Shown piece after piece: positions 7,121 to 14,403 of a stretch of 35,037 bases of DNA; position 1 is the first letter of the stretch; each line of letters starts with the position of its first letter. The stretch lies in the NCBI GenBank assembly GCA_937927445.1, contig CALAOB010000088.1, positions 1 through 35,037 on the forward strand. Reading direction: 5' to 3'. Origin of the DNA: an uncultured Oribacterium sp. (GTDB lineage: Bacteria > Bacillota > Clostridia > Lachnospirales > Lachnospiraceae). The notes below the pieces were generated by a model. It was not told where the DNA came from, made no database searches, and worked only from the letters and a program-made list of their open reading frames with translations. The position numbers were made by a program, and so were the translations under genes.

Positions 7121-9040
7121 CTACTCCAGTTCGAAGGCGCCGGTGTACAGCTGGTAGTAGCTGCCGCGGGCGGCGATGAGCTCGTCGTGGGAGCCGCGTT
7201 CGATGATGCGGCCATGGTCGAGGACCATGATGACGTCGGAGTTCTGGACGGTGCTGAGGCGGTGGGCGATGACGAAGACGGTGCGTCCGGCCATGAGGGC
7301 GTCCATGCCCTTCTGGACCACGGCCTCGGTGTGGGTATCGATGGAGGAGGTAGCCTCATCCATGATCATCACCGGCGGGTCGGCGACGGCGGCACGCGCG
7401 ATCGAGATCAGCTGGCGCTGGCCCTGCGAGAGGTTCGCGCCGTTTGCGATCAGCATCGTGTCGTAGCCCTTCGGCAGTCGGCGAATGAAGCTGTCGGCAC
7501 CGGCGAGCTTCGCGGCAGCCATACACTCCTCATCAGACGCATCGAGCTTTCCGTAACGGATGTTCTCCATAACGGTACCGGTGAAGAGCACGGTATCCTG
7601 CAGGATGATGCCGAGGGACTTCCGGAGGGAAGCCTTCTCGATATCCTGGATATCGATGCCGTCATAGGTGATGGTGCCCTTCTGGATCTCATAGAAACGG
7701 TTGATGAGGTTCGTGATGGTCGTCTTACCGGCACCGGTGGCACCGACGAACGCGACCTTCTGACCCGGACGGGCGTAGACATTGACCTCATGCAGTACCG
7801 TGTGCTTCCCGTCGTAAGAGAAGTCCACATCCTGCAGGACGACGTCGCCCTCGAGGCGCTTATAGCTCACGCTGCCGTCGGCCTCGACCTTCTTCCAGGC
7901 CCACTGCTCGGTGCGCTCCTCGCATTCCTCGATCTGTCCGTTCCGCTCATGACAGCGCACGAGCGTCACTGTGCCCTCGTCCGCCTCCGGCTGCTGATCC
8001 ATCAGCGAGAAGATACGACGCGCACCCGCGAGACCCATGACGATCGCATTGATCTGCTGCGAGATACCGCCGATCTGGCCGGCGAACTGCTTCTCCATGT
8101 TGAGGAACGGCACGGTGATACTGATGCCGAGGGCCATACCGCTCAGGCTGAGGTTCGGCACCTTCAGGAAGAGCAGCGCGCCGCCGGCGAAGGCCAGCAC
8201 AACGTAAAGCATGTTTCCGATGTTTCCGAGGATCGGCATCAGGGTATTCGCGTAGCGGTTCGCCTTCTCCGACACCTCGAAGAGCTCGTCGTTGATCCGG
8301 TCGAAGTCACGCTTCGCCGCGTCCTCGTGATTGAAGACCTTCACGACCTTCTGGCCGTTCATCATCTCCTCGATGAAACCCTCGGTCTTTGCAACGGCCG
8401 CCTGCTGCTTCACGAAGTAGCGTCCGGAGCTGCCGCCGACCTTCTTCACGACCTTCGTCATGACGGTGATGCCGCCGACCACGATGATCGTGAGCCACAC
8501 GCTGTAGTACAGCATGAGTGAGAAGACGGTCACGAGGATGATCGCCGAGTTCAGGAGCTGCGGGATCGACTGCGAAATCATCTGACGCAGCGCATCGACG
8601 TCGTTCGTGTAGTAGGACATGATGTCGCCGTGCTCGTTGTGGTCGAAGTACGAAATCGGCAGCTTCTGCATGCCGTCAAACATCTTCGTACGGATCTTCT
8701 TGAGCGAGCCCTGCGTGATCACCGCCATGCACTGGTTGTAGGTGATGCCCGCGATGAGCGACAGCACATAGAGGACCGCGAGCGTCAGTACGAGGCTCAG
8801 GATCTGAGCGGACACGCCGGCCCAGTCACCGCTCTGCCAGTTCTGCTCGATCAGCGCGATGATGCGCTGCTGGAACAGGGACGGAATCGCCGAGATGATC
8901 GCATTCACGAGGATGCACACGAGCGTAAACGGCAGCAGCACCGGGTAGAACGAGAAGATCATCCGGAGCAGCCGCCCGAGGGTGCCGTCCTTCAGCACGG
9001 TCTTGTCGACCGGGCCGCGCATATTTCTGTTTCCCTTCAT
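7121..9040 (-). CDS. Heterodimeric ABC exporter, canonical subunit
   Basis: This 639-residue half-transporter has an N-terminal type I exporter transmembrane domain (six hydrophobic segments within about 25-330) and a C-terminal ATPase domain (about 390-639). Motifs are Walker A GATGAGKTT, Q-loop LGIILQDTV, signature LSQGQRQL, Walker B V-M-I-M-D-E-A with an intact catalytic Glu, and H-loop IAHRLS. A polar insert of about 50 residues separates the two domains. Its start codon overlaps the stop of the partner gene by one base (TGATG), so the two are translationally coupled. The partner has a degenerate site, so this subunit should carry the single productive ATP site. Such pairs (BmrCD or TM287/288 type) export drugs, lipids or peptides. 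The substrate is unknown. Confidence 0.94.
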   Translation of the reverse strand: MKGNRNMRGPVDKTVLKDGTLGRLLRMIFSFYPVLLPFTLVCILVNAIISAIPSLFQQRIIALIEQNWQSGDWAGVSAQILSLVLTLAVLYVLSLIAGITYNQCMAVITQGSLKKIRTKMFDGMQKLPISYFDHNEHGDIMSYYTNDVDALRQMISQSIPQLLNSAIILVTVFSLMLYYSVWLTIIVVGGITVMTKVVKKVGGSSGRYFVKQQAAVAKTEGFIEEMMNGQKVVKVFNHEDAAKRDFDRINDELFEVSEKANRYANTLMPILGNIGNMLYVVLAFAGGALLFLKVPNLSLSGMALGISITVPFLNMEKQFAGQIGGISQQINAIVMGLAGARRIFSLMDQQPEADEGTVTLVRCHERNGQIEECEERTEQWAWKKVEADGSVSYKRLEGDVVLQDVDFSYDGKHTVLHEVNVYARPGQKVAFVGATGAGKTTITNLINRFYEIQKGTITYDGIDIQDIEKASLRKSLGIILQDTVLFTGTVMENIRYGKLDASDEECMAAAKLAGADSFIRRLPKGYDTMLIANGANLSQGQRQLISIARAAVADPPVMIMDEATSSIDTHTEAVVQKGMDALMAGRTVFVIAHRLSTVQNSDVIMVLDHGRIIERGSHDELIAARGSYYQLYTGAFELE

Positions 9041-10938
9041 CAGCGCATCCCTCCTTCCTTCTTTTCTGCCAATGTCTCCGGCTTCACATCGTCGCTCTGC
9101 TGCACACTTCCGTCGGCAGCCGGCGCTGCGCTCTCAGCGAGCTCCGCCGCCATCGCCTCCGGGGTGGCCACGACACGTACCGGGTCGACAGCATTGGCCT
9201 CTTCACTGGTTTTATTCTGACTGTAGTAGATGTCCTGGTACATCGCGTTGCGGCTGAGGAGCTCCTCGTGGGTGCCGATGTCCGCGATGCGGCCGCCCTC
9301 CATAATGAGAATGCGGTCGGCGTCCTGGACGGAGGACACGCGCTGCGCGATGATGATCTTCGTGGTCTCCGGGATGAAATCGCGGAAGCCCTTACGGATC
9401 AGGGCGTCGGTCTTCGTGTCGACCGCGGAGGTGGAGTCGTCGAGGATCAGCACCTTCGGCTTCTTCAGCACCGCGCGGGCGATGCAGAGACGCTGCTTCT
9501 GACCACCGGAGACGTTGGTACCGCCCTGGGTGATGAAGGTGTCGTACTTGTCCGGGAAGGTCTGAACGAACTCGTCCGCCTGGGCGAGCTGACAGGCCGC
9601 GACGAGCTCCTCGTCGGTCGCCTGCGGGTTACCCCAGCGGAGGTTCTCCGCGATGGTGCCGGAGAAGAGAACATTCTTCTGAAGCACGACAGCCACCTGG
9701 TCACGCAGGAGCTTGAGGTCGTACTTCCGTACGTCGACGCCGCCGACGCGGACCTCGCCCTCTCTTGCGTCGTAGAGACGGGAAATCAACTGGATGAGCG
9801 AGGACTTCGAGGAGCCGGTACCGCCCATGATGCCGATGGTTTCACCAGACTTGATGTGAAGATCGATGTCCGAGAGGACGTAATTCTCAGCATTGGCCTG
9901 ATACTTGAAGCTCACGTGGTCGAAATCGATCGCGCCATCCTTCACCTCGGTCACCGGGGAAGCCGGATTTGTGAGGGTGCTCGTCTCGTTCAGGACCTCG
10001 GCGATACGCTCGGCCGACTCGGCCGACATGGTCACCATGACGAAAATCATGCTGAGCATCATGAGGGACATGAGGATCTGGAAGCTGTAGGTCAGGAGCG
10101 CGGAGAACTGTCCGACATCGAGGTCGACGCCGCGGCTCGTGATGATCGTGTAGGAGCCGAAGCTCATGACGAAAATCATGACGGTGTAGAGGCAGAACTG
10201 CATCAGCGGGTTGTTGAACGCGAGGATGCGCTCGGCCTTCGTGAAGTCGCGCTGGACGTCGGTCGCCGCGCGGTCGAACTTCTGCATCTCGTAGTCCTCA
10301 CGCACGAAGGACTTCACGACGCGCATGCCGTTGATGTTCTCCTGGACGGAGTCGTTCAGGCGGTCGTACTTCTTGAAGACGCGACGGAAGATCGGCATGA
10401 CCGTACGGATGATGACGGCGAGACCGATGCCGAGGATCGGGATGACCGCGACGAAGACCCAGGCCATGCGTCCGCCCATGACGAAGGCGGCGGTGAAGGA
10501 GAAAATCAGCATCGCCGGCGCACGGAAGCCGAGTCGGATCAGCATCATGTAGGCCTGCTGCAGGTTCTGGATGTCCGTGGTCATACGGGTGACGAGGGAG
10601 CTCGTCTGGAAATGGTCGATGTTTTCGAAGGAAAAGTCCTGAATCTTATAGAAAAGGTCTTTTCTGAGATTACGCGCGAAGCCGGTGGATGCGGTCGCAC
10701 AGCTGTTGCCGGCTGCGACGCCGCACAGCAGCGACAGGGTCGCCAGCACGATCAGCACGATGCCGTACTGTCCGATGGTGCCCAGTCCGGCCTCGGCCTT
10801 GATCTGGTTAATCAGCATCGCCGTCACAAACGGGATGACGGTTTCGATCAGTGACTCGAGTAGCACGAACAGCGGCGCACGCATGCTCGGCCCCTTAAAC
10901 TCGCGGATGGATTTCGAGAGCGTCTTGATAACGTCCAT
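9040..10938 (-). CDS. Heterodimeric ABC exporter, degenerate-site subunit
   Basis: This 632-residue partner of the next gene has a type I exporter membrane domain (about 20-320) and an ATPase domain (about 345-580). Walker A is G-G-T-G-S-S-K-S-S, the signature is V-S-G-G-Q-K-Q-R, and Walker B reads V-L-I-L-D-D-S, with Asp in place of the catalytic Glu. The H-loop histidine is Gln (I-I-A-Q-R-V-S). Both changes mark the degenerate nucleotide site typical of heterodimeric exporters. The last 50 residues form an Ala/Glu/Pro-rich low-complexity tail. The ATG at 10936-10938 follows AGGAGG at a good distance. It is the first gene of a two-gene operon, transcribed from an AT-rich region upstream. Confidence 0.94.
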   Translation of the reverse strand: MDVIKTLSKSIREFKGPSMRAPLFVLLESLIETVIPFVTAMLINQIKAEAGLGTIGQYGIVLIVLATLSLLCGVAAGNSCATASTGFARNLRKDLFYKIQDFSFENIDHFQTSSLVTRMTTDIQNLQQAYMMLIRLGFRAPAMLIFSFTAAFVMGGRMAWVFVAVIPILGIGLAVIIRTVMPIFRRVFKKYDRLNDSVQENINGMRVVKSFVREDYEMQKFDRAATDVQRDFTKAERILAFNNPLMQFCLYTVMIFVMSFGSYTIITSRGVDLDVGQFSALLTYSFQILMSLMMLSMIFVMVTMSAESAERIAEVLNETSTLTNPASPVTEVKDGAIDFDHVSFKYQANAENYVLSDIDLHIKSGETIGIMGGTGSSKSSLIQLISRLYDAREGEVRVGGVDVRKYDLKLLRDQVAVVLQKNVLFSGTIAENLRWGNPQATDEELVAACQLAQADEFVQTFPDKYDTFITQGGTNVSGGQKQRLCIARAVLKKPKVLILDDSTSAVDTKTDALIRKGFRDFIPETTKIIIAQRVSSVQDADRILIMEGGRIADIGTHEELLSRNAMYQDIYYSQNKTSEEANAVDPVRVVATPEAMAAELAESAAPAADGSVQQSDDVKPETLAEKKEGGMR

Positions 10939-11250
10939 AAATTCCTCCTGTAGATATGGTAAAACGATAGGCGGCGAAAAGCAGTGTATGATCCCCGCAG
11001 CCGACCCTATATCCCCGGCTCAGGAATCGCGAGGCGCTCGCGCATGGAGCGCGACAATCGCTTGAAGACGCCGGCTTCATCCCGGACGCCTCTCTTCCAT
11101 ATATAGTATACGCTGAAAACAGCTGCTTTTCGCGAAACTTTACTATATTAAAACATTGCACGCAATATTTCAATGACTTCACAGAAAGTTCAGAATCGAG
11201 CGCGGCTTAGTTGCGACGCCACGGACTTTCCCAGGGGAATTTTCTTACCT
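10939..11250 (-). other. Upstream region of the ABC operon, no gene seen
   Basis: About 310 bp separate the ABC start codon from the first right-hand 39-nt repeat. The stretch holds the ribosome binding site and an AT-rich part near 11100-11150 with -10-like sequences (TATACT on the minus strand), but I could not place a convincing -35. No supported coding region is present on either strand. Confidence 0.5.
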
Positions 11251-11612
11251 GCAGGCATACTATGTGTGGATTCGGATCGTCGTACCTGCGGTGCCACGGA
11301 CATACTCAGGGAAATTTTTCACGCTGTAGGCACTGTAAACGTTTTATACCAGACAATGCCTAAACCTGGATGCCAGAGATCTGGAGCTGTAGGCATGGTA
11401 AGCGCTTTAAATCATCATCGTGCCTGCGAAAATGTCCATATTTGGGGGTACACCGTAGGCACGTTGAGGTGGTTTTCATATCACCATGCCTATAAAATCC
11501 TCGGCGAAAGTAGGCATGATGCATCATTTCGTGCCTAATCATGCCTACTATTTATTTTCCGGGTCGCAAAATCGTAGGCATGATGTGTCATCTAGGTCCG
11601 TATCATGCCTAC
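11251..11612. repeat. Right cluster of six 39-nt hairpin repeats
   Basis: Units start at 11251, 11326, 11389, 11455, 11510 and 11574. Five are exactly 39 nt and one is 38 nt. The last two have perfect 11-bp arms, GTAGGCATGAT and ATCATGCCTAC. Inner sequences differ, and spacers of 16-36 nt separate the units. The sequence before the first unit and the spacer after it share GCCACGGAC and a CAGGG-AATTTT block, so the repeat unit may be larger than the hairpin. There is no coding region here. Confidence 0.75.
11385..11443. repeat. Right arm of the perfect 59-bp inverted repeat
   Basis: Exact reverse complement of 6872-6930, containing the third right-hand hairpin unit. The perfect identity contrasts with the diverged state of the other units and suggests recent copying or gene conversion. 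Confidence 0.85.
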
Positions 11613-11736
11613 AGTTTCAAAAATTAAAAGCAGGTGGAGTGCTTCCACCTGCTTCGAGTTTATAAATATGTTTGTGGCGTCAAAGCCCAGCGCCGCAGGC
11701 CCGGAAATTTTCTCCGTGCTCCGTGGAAGAAGAGTG

Positions 11737-12759
11737 TCAGCGGCGGATGTATGCGCCGCCTTCCTGGGCGACGACTTCGGAAGCGACCTGGTTTGCGAAG
11801 CGCATGGTGTCGTCTTCGGTCCAGCCGAGCGTGAGGCCGGTGAGGACCGCGCCGCAGTGCGAGTCGCCGGCACCGATGGTATCGACGACGGTCGATGGCA
11901 CGGATGGCGCGCTGTGCACGGAGCCATCCGCGGAGATCCAGAGCACGCCGTCGGCACCGCGCGTCACGACGACCATGTTTTGCGTCTTCGCGTGCAGTGC
12001 CTGGGCAGCGGAGAGAACGGGATCTGTCTCCGCGTCGGCACGCCCGGCTGTCGCGGTCGATTCAACGGATGGAGCAGCAGCTTCGGCGGCGATCATGCCG
12101 GATGCTGTTTCACCGCCAGTACTCGCCACAGCCCGGATGTCCGAAGAAACCAACGAAGTCTCCGCACCGGCGAGGGCCTGCGCTTCCTGCTCGTTCAGGT
12201 GGAGAATCGGGTGCAGCGCGAGGATGCGTTCCGTACGATCCGGGGCGACTTCGATGCCGCGCGGGCCCGGTGCATAGACGACGGTGCCGGTGATGTCCGG
12301 GTGCGCCTCGAGCCAGGCGACGAGCTCGCCGCCGGTCTTTTCCTCGACCTCGAGTCCGCAGATGTAGGTGTAATCGAAGCGCTCGCCCGCGAAGGCGTCC
12401 ATGTACTCCGCATGGAAGCTGTACTCGACGCCGTGGACGGAGAGGAAAGTACGTTCGCCGCTCCGCTCCACGAGACAGTAGCAGCAGCCATTTTCACTGT
12501 CCGGCACGGTGATCGGGCCCCGGAAGCCAGCATTGCTGAGATGTGCGCGCACGAAGTCGCTGAACACGCCGTGGTCGCCGATCGGCGTCACGAAGCGCAG
12601 ATCGACATCATAGGCCTTCGGCACCTGCGCCACGTTGAACGCGCAGCCGCCCATCGCGAAGCGCTGCACCGGATGCATATCCTCGCCGGTCGTCGGCAGG
12701 TGGTCGAGTCGGAGAATCACATCCACACAGGTGGAGCCGATGATGAGAAGTCGTTTCAT
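11737..12759 (-). CDS. PfkB-family carbohydrate/nucleoside kinase
   Basis: This 340-residue cytosolic kinase belongs to the ribokinase (PfkB) family, which phosphorylates sugars, nucleosides or related small molecules. The N-terminal substrate motif G-G-C-A-F-N-V-A lies at about 37-44 and the C-terminal signature D-T-I-G-A-G-D-S at 293-300, where Asp299 is the catalytic base. Between the L-N-E-Q-E-A block (188-193) and V-V-V-T-R-G-A-D-G (263-271) sits an unusual Ala/Glu/Ser/Thr-rich insert at about 199-247. The ATG follows GGAGG. It is transcribed divergently from the AbgA-like gene at 12905 and shares its promoter region, so it probably acts in the same pathway. The substrate cannot be read from the sequence. 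Confidence 0.87.
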   Translation of the reverse strand: MKRLLIIGSTCVDVILRLDHLPTTGEDMHPVQRFAMGGCAFNVAQVPKAYDVDLRFVTPIGDHGVFSDFVRAHLSNAGFRGPITVPDSENGCCYCLVERSGERTFLSVHGVEYSFHAEYMDAFAGERFDYTYICGLEVEEKTGGELVAWLEAHPDITGTVVYAPGPRGIEVAPDRTERILALHPILHLNEQEAQALAGAETSLVSSDIRAVASTGGETASGMIAAEAAAPSVESTATAGRADAETDPVLSAAQALHAKTQNMVVVTRGADGVLWISADGSVHSAPSVPSTVVDTIGAGDSHCGAVLTGLTLGWTEDDTMRFANQVASEVVAQEGGAYIRR

Positions 12760-12798
12760 AATATTCCTCCATAGTTTCAGGGTGGTCGTACAGGTATC

Positions 12799-12822
12799 TG
12801 TCGGTTCTCCGACAAATGTCGG
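12799..12822. promoter_or_regulatory. Palindromic operator-like site between pfkB-type kinase and AbgA-like gene
   Basis: CCGACA-AA-TGTCGG (12809-12822) is a perfect dyad, and a further TGTCGG at 12799-12804 makes a second one with CCGACA (TGTCGG-TTCT-CCGACA). Three half-sites in 24 bp suggest a repressor or activator site. As RNA on the minus-strand transcript these would also form a hairpin in the kinase 5' UTR. Confidence 0.6.
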
Positions 12823-12834
12823 CTATTTTATCTG

Positions 12835-12864
12835 CTGGCATTTTTAGCCTGCGTTTACTATACT
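12835..12864 (+). promoter_or_regulatory. Putative promoter of the AbgA-like operon
   Basis: CTGGCA (12835-12840), an 18-bp spacer and TATACT (12859-12864). The operator-like dyad lies just upstream of the -35, a position suited to an activator. Confidence 0.5.
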
Positions 12865-12889
12865 ACTTCACATAAGATTATGAACGCAA
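12860..12889 (-). promoter_or_regulatory. Putative promoter of the PfkB-type kinase gene
   Basis: On the minus strand TTGCGT (12889-12884), 18 bp and TAGTAT (12865-12860). Its -10 overlaps the -10 of the opposing promoter, so both cannot be occupied at once. Confidence 0.45.
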
Positions 12890-12904
12890 TACGGAGTTTT
12901 TTAC

Positions 12905-14242
12905 ATGAAAACAGAAAAGACAAATATCTACGAAGAATTTTCAGCGGAGGCGTCGGCGATGCAGGTGCGTTCGGTGGCGCTGCGGCGTGATCTTCACCGG
13001 CATCCGGAGACGGGCTGGCTCGAGATGCGGACGACGGCGATCATCGTGCGGCGGCTCCGCGCGCTTGGCTATCAGGTGCTGACGGGGCGCGAGGTCTGCC
13101 TGGAGTCAGCGCGGCTCGGGCTTCCGGATGCGGACACCATGGCGGCGCACGCGGAGGCGGTGCTGCAGCAGGGCGTGACGGAAGAGGAGCTGACGCCGGA
13201 TCTCCGCGAGGGCTTCACCGGCGCGATCGGCATCCTCGACTGCGGTCCGGGCCCGGTGGTGGCGCTTCGCTTCGATATCGACGCGCTCGGCATGGTCGAG
13301 TGTCCGGAGGCGACGCATCGGCCGACCCGCGAGGGCTTCGCAAGTGTCAATGCTGGTATGATGCACGCCTGTGGCCATGACGCGCATGTGACGATCGGCC
13401 TCGGCGTGGCAGAGCTTCTCATGAAGCATCGCGATGCGCTCCACGGCACGATCAAGCTGATTTTCCAGCCGGGCGAGGAGGGCGGCCGCGGCGCTGCGGC
13501 CATCGTGGCCCACGGACACCTCGACGACGTCGATTACCTCATCGGAAATCACATCGCGCCGACCGGCTCGCTCGACGACGGCGACATCACGCCAGGCACC
13601 TACGGCTCCCTCGCGAACACGAAGTACGACGTCTACTACAGCGGCACCGCGGCCCACGCAGGCGGCTTCCCGGAGCGCGGACAGAATGCGCTCCTCGCGG
13701 CGGCCCAGGCGAGCCTCGGACTCTATGCGATTCCGCGCCACTCCGCCGGCATTACCCGCGTGAACGTCGGAACGCTCCACGCGGGCACGGGGCGTAACGT
13801 CATCCCGGACCGCGCGAAGATGGAGATCGAGGTGCGCGGCGAGACGACCGAGATCAATGAATACATGATGCACGAGGCGGAGCAGATCTGTCAGGGTGCC
13901 GCGATGATGCACGGCTGCCGCTGCGAAATGAAGATCGAGGGCCGCGGCGAGTCACAGCACAGTGATGAGGCCCTCTGGCAGCGCATCGCAACGCTCGTGC
14001 AGACGGCACTCCCGCAGTACCGCGTGAGCTCCACCCCGAATGCGCAGAACTGGGGTTCCGAAGACATTTCCCTCATGATGAACCGTGTCCAGAGCCATGG
14101 CGGCCAGGCGACCTACATGCGCACCATGACCGACATGGCGAGTGAGCAGCACACCGTCCGCTTCGATTTCGACGAGCAGGTGCTCGCGCTCGGCATCACC
14201 CTGTTCAGCGCGATCGTCTACGACCTCGCCGGCCGGGCGTGA
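12905..14242 (+). CDS. M20 amidohydrolase, AbgA-like (p-aminobenzoyl-glutamate hydrolase A type)
   Basis: This 445-residue cytosolic metallohydrolase of peptidase family M20D closely follows E. coli AbgA as I recall its sequence: L-R-R-D-L-H-R-H-P-E near the N-terminus, G-R-E-V-x-x-E-S-x-R-x-G-L-P-D, G-M-M-H-A-C-G-H-D (metal ligands Cys and His), F-Q-P-G-E-E-G-x-R-G (catalytic Glu pair) and F-D-F-D-E-Q-V-L-A near the end. AbgA forms the p-aminobenzoyl-glutamate hydrolase together with AbgB; no AbgB-like gene is visible here, so this protein would act as a homomer or on a different amide. The ATG follows CGGAG at 12892. It is the first gene of the plus-strand group that continues with a deaminase and an ABC importer, which suggests it cleaves an imported conjugate. 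Substrate remains inferred. Confidence 0.88.
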   Translation: MKTEKTNIYEEFSAEASAMQVRSVALRRDLHRHPETGWLEMRTTAIIVRRLRALGYQVLTGREVCLESARLGLPDADTMAAHAEAVLQQGVTEEELTPDLREGFTGAIGILDCGPGPVVALRFDIDALGMVECPEATHRPTREGFASVNAGMMHACGHDAHVTIGLGVAELLMKHRDALHGTIKLIFQPGEEGGRGAAAIVAHGHLDDVDYLIGNHIAPTGSLDDGDITPGTYGSLANTKYDVYYSGTAAHAGGFPERGQNALLAAAQASLGLYAIPRHSAGITRVNVGTLHAGTGRNVIPDRAKMEIEVRGETTEINEYMMHEAEQICQGAAMMHGCRCEMKIEGRGESQHSDEALWQRIATLVQTALPQYRVSSTPNAQNWGSEDISLMMNRVQSHGGQATYMRTMTDMASEQHTVRFDFDEQVLALGITLFSAIVYDLAGRA

Positions 14243-14250
14243 CGCCGTTG

Positions 14251-14289
14251 CATCGGTCGGAGGCCAATGCCTCTGCCACCCATCCGATG
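14251..14289 (+). promoter_or_regulatory. Intercistronic hairpin
   Basis: CATCGG (14251-14256) pairs with CCGATG (14284-14289), and inside it GAGGC-CAAT-GCCTC (14260-14273) forms a second stem. It lies in the 160-bp gap between the M20 gene and the deaminase gene, just after the stop codon, and is not followed by a T-run. A role in mRNA processing or stability is possible. Confidence 0.45.
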
Positions 14290-14403
14290 GCGCGCCGGGA
14301 CGAGCTCGGCCGGCGGAAGACAGCGTGATGAAGGATTTCTGAAATCCCGGGCGCTGTCACCGGCGGAAGACATGATTGCGTGATAAGAAAGGCACCATAA
14401 TAT

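Noticed and set aside
6872..11443. Composite transposon or insertion sequence bounded by the 59-bp inverted repeat
   Set aside because: There is no transposase gene inside, no visible target-site duplication, and the arms belong to a wider repeat family.
11173..11538. Plus-strand 121-codon frame across the hairpin repeats
   Set aside because: It runs through the palindromic repeats, has no domain and no ribosome binding site.
11251..11612. CRISPR array
   Set aside because: The conserved parts are the ends of hairpins and the inner sequence varies; the repeats are not near-identical, spacers vary in length and are partly homologous, and no cas genes are present.
6803..11612. Integron attC sites
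   Set aside because: The arms end in TGCCTAC rather than the RYYYAAC/GTTRRRY core, there is no integrase and no cassette structure.
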